NCBI RefSeq assembly: GCF_024346975.1
Contig: NZ_AP024885.1
Span: 1,860,001-1,924,000 of the forward strand
Length of the DNA: 64,000 bases
Source: Vibrio neonatus
GTDB lineage: Bacteria > Pseudomonadota > Gammaproteobacteria > Enterobacterales > Vibrionaceae
Reading direction: 5' to 3'
Position 1 is the first letter of the stretch; every line of letters starts with the position of its first letter. The position numbers and the translations under genes are program-made. The notes beneath the pieces are model-generated. The model worked only from the letters and a program-made list of their open reading frames with translations. It had not been told where the DNA came from and did no database searches. Of this stretch, positions 56,722 through 64,000 are shown in pieces.

Positions 56722-57276
56722 TTATATCGAACGTGTGACACGTTCAATTAATTCGGCGGGGAAGGACATTCGCACCATTAACTGTTCAACCATCTGACGT
56801 TTACGGCTGGTATTGTTATTGGTGATCACCCAAAACGGTGATCCGGGAATGGCTCTTGGTTTGGTCGTAGTGCCACTTGCCAAGAGTACCGCTTCGTTGT
56901 CCGCAAAGTAGACTCGCTTGCGCCCTTTTACTTGGGTCGCTTCGGCGAATCCGTCTTTATCAATTCTATGAAGCGCAGACAGCATAAACATAAATCTATC
57001 AATCGCCTTATCAAGAGAGGCAAATTCATCTGAAATCAACTCGCTACGGATTTGCTTGATAGGATCAATCGACTGTGTCGGTTTACCAACGGTGATCGGT
57101 GTTGCAGGGCCTTTAGGTTCCACTTCAGTCACTTCTGGAGTGGCCTCGACTTCTTGTTCTACAGCACCATTCACATCGAGTAAACGTCGTAGAATATCGG
57201 ATGCACTCTCTCCAATACGTTGGGTTCGGCTCGCGATAAATCTATACAGTTCTTCGTCAACTTCGATGGTTTTCAT
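56722..57276 (-). CDS. seqA: Negative modulator of replication initiation SeqA
   Basis: SeqA binds hemimethylated GATC sites, sequesters oriC and organises new DNA. The 184-residue protein has the N-terminal oligomerisation helix (MKTIEVDEELYRFIASRTQRIGES in parts), a linker rich in Glu and Pro (about 38-70), and the C-terminal DNA-binding domain with GRKRVYFADNEAVLL and TNNNTSRKRQMV. It implies Dam methylation in this organism. It precedes pgm and diverges from ybfF. Confidence 0.96.
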   Translation of the reverse strand: MKTIEVDEELYRFIASRTQRIGESASDILRRLLDVNGAVEQEVEATPEVTEVEPKGPATPITVGKPTQSIDPIKQIRSELISDEFASLDKAIDRFMFMLSALHRIDKDGFAEATQVKGRKRVYFADNEAVLLASGTTTKPRAIPGSPFWVITNNNTSRKRQMVEQLMVRMSFPAELIERVTRSI

Positions 57277-57359
57277 TCGCTTTTCACAATCTTATTAGTT
57301 TAAACTGCTTCAGATTATACCCAGTTATTGAGCAAGTCTCTACGGAAAGAAAAAAGGAA

Positions 57360-58139
57360 ATGGATAAAATGTCGAGCCAGCTGCACTATAAAATCCAAGG
57401 TAACGGTAAACCTATGCTTCTCATTCATGGTTTATTTGGCAGTTTAGATAACCTTGGGTTGCTTGCGCGCGATCTCAGTCAAGATCATCAAGTGATCAGT
57501 GTCGACCTGCGAAACCATGGACGATCTCCTCATTATCCAGAGCATACTTATACCTCACAAGCGGCCGATATTCTCTCTCTTATTGACGAACTTGAGCTTA
57601 CCTACGTCACGCTAGTTGGGCACTCCATGGGCGGCAAAGTCGCGATGAAGTTAGCCTCACTAAGGCCTGAGCTCATTAAGCAATTGATCGTATTAGACAT
57701 GGCTCCTGTGGCTTACCATGTTGACCGTCACAGCAATGTATTTGCTGGTATTCAAGAAGTGGCAAAACAGAAACCTAAACTCCGCTCAGAAGCGATGTCA
57801 CTGCTGGCGCAACATATAGAGATGGAAGGCGTGAGTCAGTTTTTAAGTAAGTCTCTTTATAAAGAGGGAGACACATTAAGCTGGCGTTTCAATTACATCG
57901 CCTTACAAAATCAATACCAGCAAATCATGACTTGGGAAACTCTAGCGCCAAATCCCGTCGCTACCCTATTTATGAAAGGCGCCAATTCTGACTACATTCA
58001 AGCCGAACATCAAAGTAGTATTATGCAGCAATTCCCCAATGCTAAAGCGCACATCATCGCCAATACTGGGCACTGGTTGCACGCAGAAAAACCTGACATG
58101 GTATTGAGAGTGATTCGCAAGTTTATTACACAAAATTGA
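57360..58139 (+). CDS. ybfF: Alpha/beta hydrolase YbfF (esterase)
   Basis: An acyl-CoA or ester hydrolase of the YbfF group. LLIHGLFGSLDNLG contains the oxyanion loop, VGHSMGGKVA the nucleophile Ser, and NTGHWLHAEKP the catalytic His; all are intact, unlike the broken hydrolase at 10483-11334. Two ATGs (57360 and 57369) compete: AAAGGA is too close to the first, so the second (256 residues) may be used. It precedes the DUF2788 gene and fldA, as in other vibrios. Confidence 0.92.
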   Translation: MDKMSSQLHYKIQGNGKPMLLIHGLFGSLDNLGLLARDLSQDHQVISVDLRNHGRSPHYPEHTYTSQAADILSLIDELELTYVTLVGHSMGGKVAMKLASLRPELIKQLIVLDMAPVAYHVDRHSNVFAGIQEVAKQKPKLRSEAMSLLAQHIEMEGVSQFLSKSLYKEGDTLSWRFNYIALQNQYQQIMTWETLAPNPVATLFMKGANSDYIQAEHQSSIMQQFPNAKAHIIANTGHWLHAEKPDMVLRVIRKFITQN

Positions 58140-58209
58140 GATTCAAGGGTAAACAGAAGCAACTAGGTTATGGTATAGTTCCGCGATTGATTAAGCATAA
58201 AGGGATGCC

Positions 58210-58428
58210 ATGCTGTACGATTACATTAATCAAATTGAATCCATCGGGCTCGATTTGCTGTTTGCTTCCGTATTTTTACTCATCGGGTTAGCAATCAAAG
58301 ATGTTCTAAAGCAGGGCAATGTTCCTCCATTTGGGCGTCGTATCGTATGGTTAGTGCTGTTTCTAGGTTGTGCCGGCTTTGTCACTAAGGGGGTTATACA
58401 ACTCTCTTGGGAAGGCTCGGGTTTATAA
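58210..58428 (+). CDS. DUF2788 family small membrane protein
   Basis: A 72-residue protein with two hydrophobic helices (LDLLFASVFLLIGLAI and IVWLVLFLGCAGFVTKGVI) separated by a short loop containing GNVPPFGRR. This matches DUF2788, a small membrane protein family found between ybfF and fldA in vibrios. An AAAGGG ribosome binding site precedes the ATG. Function unknown. Confidence 0.85.
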   Translation: MLYDYINQIESIGLDLLFASVFLLIGLAIKDVLKQGNVPPFGRRIVWLVLFLGCAGFVTKGVIQLSWEGSGL

Positions 58429-58482
58429 TCTATAACGCCGATATAAACGCATCCCATTACATCCAATATAGGTACTGATTCT

Positions 58483-59010
58483 ATGGCAAGTGTAGGTCTC
58501 TTCTTCGGCAGTGATACTGGTAATACAGAAGCTGTTGCAAAGATGATTCAAAAACAACTAGGTAAACAACTGGTTCATGTTCAAGATATAGCGAAAAGTA
58601 GTAAAGAAGACATTGATAACTTCGATCTGCTACTACTCGGTATCCCTACTTGGTATTACGGTGAGTCTCAATGTGATTGGGATGACTTTTTCCCAGAACT
58701 AGAAGCAATTGATTTCAGCACTAAACTTGTGGCTATTTTCGGTTGTGGTGACCAAGAGGATTACGCTGAGTACTTCTGTGATGCGATGGGCACTGTTCGC
58801 GATATCGTAGAAGCGAAAGGCGGCACTATTGTCGGTTACTGGCCTACCGAAGGCTACGAGTTTGAAGCCTCTAAAGCATTGGTTGATGATGATAACTTCA
58901 TCGGCTTGTGTATTGACGAAGATCGTCAACCTGAATTAACCGAAGAGCGCGTTAAAACTTGGGTTGAGCAGATTCATTCTGAGATGTGTCTTGCCGAACT
59001 AGAAGACTAA
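58483..59010 (+). CDS. fldA: Flavodoxin FldA
   Basis: A long-chain flavodoxin of 175 residues that carries electrons using FMN. The phosphate-binding loop GSDTGNTEAVAK is at the N-terminus, the aromatic loop LLGIPTWYYGESQ stacks on the flavin, and the loop FGCGDQEDYAEYFCDA is conserved. It is followed by a terminator and then fur, as in E. coli. Confidence 0.96.
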   Translation: MASVGLFFGSDTGNTEAVAKMIQKQLGKQLVHVQDIAKSSKEDIDNFDLLLLGIPTWYYGESQCDWDDFFPELEAIDFSTKLVAIFGCGDQEDYAEYFCDAMGTVRDIVEAKGGTIVGYWPTEGYEFEASKALVDDDNFIGLCIDEDRQPELTEERVKTWVEQIHSEMCLAELED

Positions 59011-59026
59011 ATCGTCTCCATTTTTT

Positions 59027-59053
59027 AAGGGGGGCTTTGAGCCCCCTTTTTTC
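59027..59053 (+). terminator. Terminator of fldA
   Basis: AAGGGGGGC pairs with GCCCCCTT around a TTTGA loop, then TTTTTT. Confidence 0.85.
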
Positions 59054-59225
59054 GTTTTGCGCGACAATCACTTACAATAACCTCATGAATGGCACATACT
59101 GTTCGTGATGGTCTTCCATTTTATGAAGAAAAAGAATAACCACAATTAACGCATTGTTTATTGTTGGCTATTCTTTCCATATAATGAACAATTAACAAGC
59201 TGCTCAAATTTTTAAAGGAATATAC

Positions 59226-59666
59226 ATGCCAGATAACAACAAAGCCCTAAAAGAAGCTGGATTAAAAGTCACTTTACCCCGCTTAAAAATTTTAGAGCTC
59301 CTGCAACAACCGGGTTGTCAGCACATCAGTGCAGAAGAGCTGTATAAAAAACTTATCGATATCGGTGAGGAAATTGGGCTAGCAACCGTTTACCGAGTAT
59401 TAAACCAATTTGATGACGCAGGTATTGTGACTCGCCATCATTTTGAAGGCGGAAAATCTGTATTTGAGCTTGCGACTCAACACCACCATGACCACCTTGT
59501 TTGTCTTGACTGTGGTGCGGTTATCGAGTTTAACGACGAAGTTATTGAACAGCGTCAGCATGAAATTGCTAAAAAATACAACATCAACCTAACCAATCAT
59601 AGCTTATACTTATACGGTCGCTGTGCTTCAGGTGATTGCAAGACAGATCCTAACGCACACAATTAA
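59226..59666 (+). CDS. fur: Ferric uptake regulator Fur
   Basis: The iron-sensing repressor, 146 residues. Residues 1-80 hold the winged helix (LATVYRVLNQFDDAGIV is the recognition region). The metal-binding domain contains HHHDHLVCLDC (His87-90, Cys93, Cys96) and CASGDC (Cys133 and Cys138), the structural zinc ligands. A TATAAT at 59180 is a likely -10. It is the expected regulator of the Fur box at feoA in this window. Upstream is fldA; an orphan pilin gene follows. Confidence 0.97.
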   Translation: MPDNNKALKEAGLKVTLPRLKILELLQQPGCQHISAEELYKKLIDIGEEIGLATVYRVLNQFDDAGIVTRHHFEGGKSVFELATQHHHDHLVCLDCGAVIEFNDEVIEQRQHEIAKKYNINLTNHSLYLYGRCASGDCKTDPNAHN

Positions 59667-59688
59667 TCTCGTATAAAAAAAGGGTTTT

Positions 59689-60273
59689 ATGTCATTCAGC
59701 AAAAATGGATTTACGCTGATTGAGCTAGCCGTCGTTATTGTTATTCTTGCGGTGCTGACTGTTATAGCAGCGCCGCGATTTCTCAATCTCAATGCTGATG
59801 CTAGAGAATCAATGCTACGTGGTGTTGCTGCTGAGATGCAACAAGCCATCAATTTCGGACACCAAAAGTGGGCGATTGAAGGTAGAGCTAATCAACCACA
59901 AGTTGATCTTCCAAACTACGCTAATGGCGAGGTGGATTTCAATGATGTGGGCTTTCCTATTGGTACTACCAAACAGGCAGTATTTAGAGCACCTTATAAC
60001 ATAGGTAGTGGCGAAGTAGCATGTTCACTATTGTTTGATGCCATTCTGGTCACCTCCCTCACCGCTACCCGAAACTATAATCAGGCCGATAACTTTGACT
60101 TTGTTGCCCGCCGAACCAGTACCGATCTCACCGGTGAAAATGCCGGCCCCTATCAAACTAAATGTCATTACATTTATACCAAAGATGGTTTTGATAGAGA
60201 TCCTGAAGTTGCCACGCATGTAATTTGGTATAACTCTCGCACTGGCAATGTGTATTACGTGAACAACGGATAA
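59689..60273 (+). CDS. Prepilin-type protein, MSHA-like orphan pilin
   Basis: Type IV prepilin signature: a six-residue leader ending in Gly7, then FTLIELAVVIVILAVLTVIAAPRFLNL with Glu at position 5 of the mature protein and a long hydrophobic helix. The PRFLNLNADAR continuation is typical of MshA-like pilins. Two cysteines (ACSLLFDAI and TKCHYIY) can form the C-terminal disulfide. The 194-residue protein is alone: no assembly ATPase or prepilin peptidase gene is near. It starts 22 bases after fur and could be cotranscribed with it. Confidence 0.88.
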   Translation: MSFSKNGFTLIELAVVIVILAVLTVIAAPRFLNLNADARESMLRGVAAEMQQAINFGHQKWAIEGRANQPQVDLPNYANGEVDFNDVGFPIGTTKQAVFRAPYNIGSGEVACSLLFDAILVTSLTATRNYNQADNFDFVARRTSTDLTGENAGPYQTKCHYIYTKDGFDRDPEVATHVIWYNSRTGNVYYVNNG

Positions 60274-60300
60274 AACACACTCCCTACCCTATTTTTACAC

Positions 60301-61362
60301 TCAAGCTTGGCTAACACGCATAAACCGCTTAGAAGCAAATTGCGCCATGTGCGGAGCTAACAACACCACCATCAATAAACGTACAATCTGCATACTCATT
60401 ACAAAGCCTAGATTAACTTGGGTGTGGCTTGACAATGCTATCGCAGTAACCGCATCTAACCCTCCGGGAGTCGTCGCCAAATAAGCGGTTAAAGGGCTCA
60501 CATGAAACACCAGCACCAACAGCATAGCTACCAAACCACACAATGAAATAAGCCCCAGAATAGACAATAGAATTTTAGGTAGCGCAAACAAGGCTTGTTT
60601 TACTATCTGTGGGCTAAATCTCATGCCGATACTCACGCCAAGCACTAAATACGCGATATCCAGTACCCATTCAGGCACTTCAAGTACTGCAACGCCGGAG
60701 TTAACACAAAAGGCACTGGCAAATATAGACACCAGAAAACAGCCGGCAGGCAAGCGTGATTTCACCCCTAGATAAGAGGTCGCCACAATAATAAACAGCG
60801 TTTCTAGTACAGCCAGCAATGGATGTGGATCTAGCCAGTGCTGTATATGTAATTGCGTGGATTGAGCGGCGTCAATCGCTAGGAAATGCGCAACGGTAGC
60901 GGCCAGTAAGCTAACCATAACCACACGCAGATACTGCATGAATGCCACTAAGCTAGGGTCATTACCATAAGACTCCGCCATCACTACCATGGCGGATGCA
61001 CCGCCCGGTGCACAACCCCATATCGCGGTGCTGCCCGGCAAAATGCGCAACTTAGCAAGGCTATAGCCCATTATCTGACAGGCTAATAGCACCACCAGCG
61101 CCACCCCAACAAAGATCCACCAGATGGACAAAAACGGTTTTAAGATACTTAAATCCAGCACCCGTCCTGCCATCAATCCAATCACAGATTGAATCAGGTA
61201 AATAGCCGATTTTGGCGTTTTCACTGAGCATTTATAAAAGCTAAACACAATAGCGGCTAACATAGGCCCAAGTAAGGTTGCGGCAGGGATATGCACGCTA
61301 TCAAACAAGACACCCGCTAATAAGCATGCGCTATACACAAATAAAGCTCGAAATGAAAACAT
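60301..61362 (-). CDS. AbrB family transporter (putative ammonia monooxygenase family)
   Basis: A 353-residue integral membrane protein with about ten helices in two repeats. LLGPMLAAIVF near residue 30 and ILPGSTAIWGCAPGGASAMVVMAESYG match the AbrB family, often labelled ammonia monooxygenase or membrane protein AbrB; members resemble transporters, and function is not settled. It is the gene directly after glnS on the minus strand, but the glnS terminator ends only four bases before its ATG, leaving no room for a normal ribosome binding site. Confidence 0.85.
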   Translation of the reverse strand: MFSFRALFVYSACLLAGVLFDSVHIPAATLLGPMLAAIVFSFYKCSVKTPKSAIYLIQSVIGLMAGRVLDLSILKPFLSIWWIFVGVALVVLLACQIMGYSLAKLRILPGSTAIWGCAPGGASAMVVMAESYGNDPSLVAFMQYLRVVMVSLLAATVAHFLAIDAAQSTQLHIQHWLDPHPLLAVLETLFIIVATSYLGVKSRLPAGCFLVSIFASAFCVNSGVAVLEVPEWVLDIAYLVLGVSIGMRFSPQIVKQALFALPKILLSILGLISLCGLVAMLLVLVFHVSPLTAYLATTPGGLDAVTAIALSSHTQVNLGFVMSMQIVRLLMVVLLAPHMAQFASKRFMRVSQA

Positions 61363-61365
61363 AAA

Positions 61366-61397
61366 AAATGCCAGTCAGAGAAACTGACTGGCATTTT
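61366..61397 (-). terminator. Terminator of glnS, adjacent to the AbrB-family start
   Basis: A perfect 14-bp stem (AAAATGCCAGTCAG and its complement) with a 5-base loop; the T-run on the minus strand runs into the start codon of the next gene. Confidence 0.85.
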
Positions 61398-61448
61398 ACC
61401 TATTGCTTATCGCGAATGGTTAAATATTAACGCAATGTAATTTTGTAA

Positions 61449-63113
61449 CTAGCTCACTTTAGCCCAAGTATCACGTAAACCAACGGTGCGGTTAAATACC
61501 AATGCCTCAGCGGTGCTGTCTTTGCTATCAATACAGAAGTAACCAGTACGTTCAAACTGATAACCTGCATCTGCAGCCGCGCTCACGAGGCTTGGCTCAA
61601 CAACACCTTGTTTTGTGGTTAAAGACTCAGGGTTAATTACCGCTTTAAAGTCTTCTGCTGCCGCAGGGTTTGGCACAGTAAATAAACGGTCGTATAAACG
61701 AATCTCAGCAGGCACACCTTTACTTGCTGAAACCCAATGAATAACGCCTTTTACTTTACGGCCATCAGCTGGGTTTTTACCTAATGTCTCATCATCGTAA
61801 GTACAGTAGATAGTGGTGATGTTGCCTTGCTCATCTTTTTCGATGCGCTCAGCTTTAATCACATACGCGCCGCGTAGACGAACTTCTTTACCAAGCACTA
61901 AACGCTTATATTTTTTGTTAGCTTCTTCGCGGAAATCATCGGCTTCAATCCATACTTCGCGAGTAAATGGTACTTCACGATTACCCATTTCAGGTTTATT
62001 TGGATGATTTGCCACTGTCAGTGTTTCGACCTGATCTTCAGGGAAGTTTTCAATCACAATCTTAACCGGCTCTAGCACCGCCATTGCACGAGGTGCATTT
62101 TCGTTAAGATCGTCACGAACACAAGACTCTAAAGAACCAAATTCAATCATGTTCTCTTGTTTTGTTACGCCGATACGTTTACAAAACTCACGAATAGAAG
62201 CCGGAGTAAAGCCACGACGACGCAGACCAGAAATAGTCGGCATACGTGGATCATCCCAACCATTAACCAAGTTTTCAGACACAAGTTGGCTTAGCTTACG
62301 CTTAGACATAACTGTGTATTCAAGGTTAAGGCGGCTGAACTCATACTGGTGTGGTTGAGTTTCGATAGTGATGTTTTCCAACACCCAATCGTACAGACGA
62401 CGGTTGTCTTGGAACTCAAGTGTACATAGTGAGTGAGTAATGCCTTCTAGCGCATCCGAAATACAGTGCGTGAAGTCGTACATTGGGTAAATGCACCATT
62501 TATCACCTGTTTGGTGATGGTGAGCAAAGCGTACACGATATAAAACAGGATCGCGCATCACCATAAATGATGAGCTCATATCAATCTTAGCACGCAGACA
62601 AGCCGCACCTTCAGCAAAGCCACCAGCACGCATTTTTTCAAATAGTGCTAAGTTTTCTTCTACAGAGCGAGTACGGTATGGGCTTTCTTTACCGGGAGCG
62701 GTCAAAGTGCCACGGTATTCACGAATCTCATCAGCACTTAGCTCTTCAACGTACGCTAAGCCTTTATTAATCAGTTCAATGGCATACGCATGCAACTGAT
62801 CAAAATAGTTAGATGAATAACAAATTTCACCAGACCAATCAAAGCCTAACCATTGCACGTCACTTTTGATTGAATCAACGTATTCAATGTCTTCTTTTTC
62901 AGGGTTAGTATCATCAAAGCGCAAGTTACACTGACCTTGATAATCTTGAGCAATACCAAAGTTTAGACAGATCGATTTAGCGTGCCCGATATGCAGGTAG
63001 CCGTTTGGCTCTGGCGGGAAACGAGTATGCACGCTGCTGTGTTTACCATCCGCGATATCTTTATCGATAATCTGACGGATAAAATTCGATGGTCGAGCCT
63101 CAGCTTCACTCAT
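61449..63113 (-). CDS. glnS: Glutaminyl-tRNA synthetase
   Basis: Charges tRNA-Gln directly, a class I enzyme of 554 residues. The HIGH-like motif is in [15 protein letters not shown] (33-47), and the KMSKS loop is VMSKRKL near residue 270. The C-terminal beta-barrel anticodon-binding domains cover about 340-554. It lies downstream of nagE on the same strand, the same neighbourhood as in E. coli. Confidence 0.97.
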   Translation of the reverse strand: MSEAEARPSNFIRQIIDKDIADGKHSSVHTRFPPEPNGYLHIGHAKSICLNFGIAQDYQGQCNLRFDDTNPEKEDIEYVDSIKSDVQWLGFDWSGEICYSSNYFDQLHAYAIELINKGLAYVEELSADEIREYRGTLTAPGKESPYRTRSVEENLALFEKMRAGGFAEGAACLRAKIDMSSSFMVMRDPVLYRVRFAHHHQTGDKWCIYPMYDFTHCISDALEGITHSLCTLEFQDNRRLYDWVLENITIETQPHQYEFSRLNLEYTVMSKRKLSQLVSENLVNGWDDPRMPTISGLRRRGFTPASIREFCKRIGVTKQENMIEFGSLESCVRDDLNENAPRAMAVLEPVKIVIENFPEDQVETLTVANHPNKPEMGNREVPFTREVWIEADDFREEANKKYKRLVLGKEVRLRGAYVIKAERIEKDEQGNITTIYCTYDDETLGKNPADGRKVKGVIHWVSASKGVPAEIRLYDRLFTVPNPAAAEDFKAVINPESLTTKQGVVEPSLVSAAADAGYQFERTGYFCIDSKDSTAEALVFNRTVGLRDTWAKVS

Positions 63114-63211
63114 CTATAGCACCTCATGGTTCAATTTTGCGAATATATTGTTATGACCTTACATTGTATTCGCCTCATTAATGAAATCTAGATGTTTATG
63201 TTCTAAAAAGT

Positions 63212-63238
63212 AAAAAAAATGCCTCCCGAAGGAGGCAT
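63212..63238 (-). terminator. Terminator of nagE
   Basis: ATGCCTCC pairs with GGAGGCAT around a stable TTCG tetraloop; on the minus strand eight Ts follow. It separates nagE from glnS. Confidence 0.85.
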
Positions 63239-63264
63239 AAGGACAATAATGAACTGTTATTGAA

Positions 63265-64000
63265 TTAAGATGGAAGTTCTACTGCTGTTAAATCAGCATC
63301 TGCAGGGATTTGTTTCATTTCGCCTGCTACGATTTCAGCTAGAGGACCTAGGATAACTTGAACGTTATTTGAACCTAGTTTCACCACGCCCATCGCACCT
63401 AAATCTTTCAGTATTTTCTCGTTTACAACACTTGTGTCGTTCAGTGTTAGACGTAGACGAGTGATACATGCGTCGATTGATGAAATGTTGTCATGACCAC
63501 CTAGTGCTTTTAGGTACTGTTTTGCAAGCTCAGAAGAGTTTGAAGAACCAGTTACTGTTGATGCTTCACCTTCGTCATCTTCACGGCCTGGAGTTTTAAG
63601 ACCAAACTTAACGATAACTGTGCGGAACACTGCGTAGTAAATACCGAAGAACGCAACACCTTGAAGGATTAGCATGTACCAGTCTTTCGCCAGTGGGTTA
63701 CGGCTAGAAAGAACCATATCCACAAGACCTGCCGAGAAACCAAAGCCTGCAATCCACTGCATTTGTGCTGCGATGAATACAGAGATACCTGTTAGTACTG
63801 CGTGCAGAACGTATAGGCCTGGTGCTAGGAACATGAATGAGAATTCTAGTGGCTCAGTAACACCTGTGAAGAAAGATGCGAAGCCCGCTGCAATCATGAT
63901 AGATGCAACTTTCTCTTTATGCTTAGACTTAGAAGTGTGGTAGATAGCCAATGCTGCGCCCGGTAGACCGAACATCATAATTGGGAAGAAACCTGCTTGG
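63265..64000 (-). CDS. nagE: N-acetylglucosamine PTS enzyme IIBC, NagE (5' end outside window)
   Basis: The C-terminal 244 residues or so of a PTS permease; the frame is open to the window edge, reading QAGFFPIMMFGLPGAALAI, a conserved part of the IIC domain. The IIC helices continue with FFTGVTEPLEFSFMFLAPGLY. The IIB domain has the phosphorylated Cys in SIDACITRLRL. No IIA domain follows, so phosphate must come from another protein, as in other vibrios. Substrate call rests on similarity and the glnS neighbourhood. Confidence 0.92.
   Translation of the reverse strand, partial: QAGFFPIMMFGLPGAALAIYHTSKSKHKEKVASIMIAAGFASFFTGVTEPLEFSFMFLAPGLYVLHAVLTGISVFIAAQMQWIAGFGFSAGLVDMVLSSRNPLAKDWYMLILQGVAFFGIYYAVFRTVIVKFGLKTPGREDDEGEASTVTGSSNSSELAKQYLKALGGHDNISSIDACITRLRLTLNDTSVVNEKILKDLGAMGVVKLGSNNVQVILGPLAEIVAGEMKQIPADADLTAVELPS

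Noticed and set aside
1..64000. CRISPR arrays, insertion sequences, prophage genes
   Set aside because: No regularly spaced repeats with unique spacers and no transposase, integrase or phage structural gene were seen; the REP-like copies are irregularly spaced and in both orientations.

Overview
The window looks like a chromosomal segment of a marine gammaproteobacterium of the Vibrionaceae, most likely Vibrio. The reasons are gene order (fadD-rnd, fldA followed by fur, nagE-glnS, divergent sdhCDAB-sucABCD and gltA), small Vibrio-type proteins (DUF5062, DUF2788, YcgL), a 165-bp palindromic repeat of a kind I remember from vibrios, and a calcium-dependent PL6 alginate lyase that suggests a seaweed-associated lifestyle. 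The genus is inferred from gene content; no database search was possible.

Layout. 1-2 kb: very AT-rich DNA with two lipoprotein genes, one running off the left edge. 2.8-3 kb: tRNA-Arg(UCU) with its own promoter and terminator. 3-18 kb: conserved housekeeping genes: folD with a PurR operator, a lytic transglycosylase, ycgL, minCDE, rnd, fadD, a nonsense-interrupted alpha/beta hydrolase, slp, tsaB, yoaA, purU, yecM and argS. 18-28 kb: an accessory-looking stretch (acyltransferase, signal-less ProX-like protein, ABM monooxygenase, PL6 alginate lyase lipoprotein, ybiT, Bcr/CflA pump, DUF5062) peppered with nine copies of a 23-bp REP-like repeat found nowhere else in the window. 28-36 kb: a MATE pump and divergent LysR regulator, an NSS transporter with a TyrR-like box, a PD-(D/E)XK-like protein of unknown role, and an FMN riboswitch with terminator ahead of a RibN-like riboflavin importer. 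35.6-41.2 kb: metal uptake (feoABC with a Fur box; znuA divergent from znuCB with a Zur box). 41.2-52.8 kb: the palindromic element, then the TCA block sucCD, sucAB and sdhCDAB, divergent from gltA. 53-64 kb: Nif3-like protein, DUF1853, pgm, seqA, ybfF, DUF2788, fldA, fur, an orphan pilin, an AbrB-family transporter, glnS and the 3' part of nagE.

How it fits together. Most of the window is core metabolism whose expected regulatory sites can be read directly (PurR, Fur, Zur, TyrR-like, FMN riboswitch). Iron, zinc and riboflavin acquisition lie within 7 kb of each other, and fur itself is 20 kb further on. The most unusual parts are the REP-studded alginate lyase neighbourhood, the amber codon that removes the catalytic histidine of the hydrolase, the standalone nuclease-like protein, and the AT-rich lipoprotein pair at the left edge. 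I found no CRISPR array, insertion sequence, integrase or recognised defence system.
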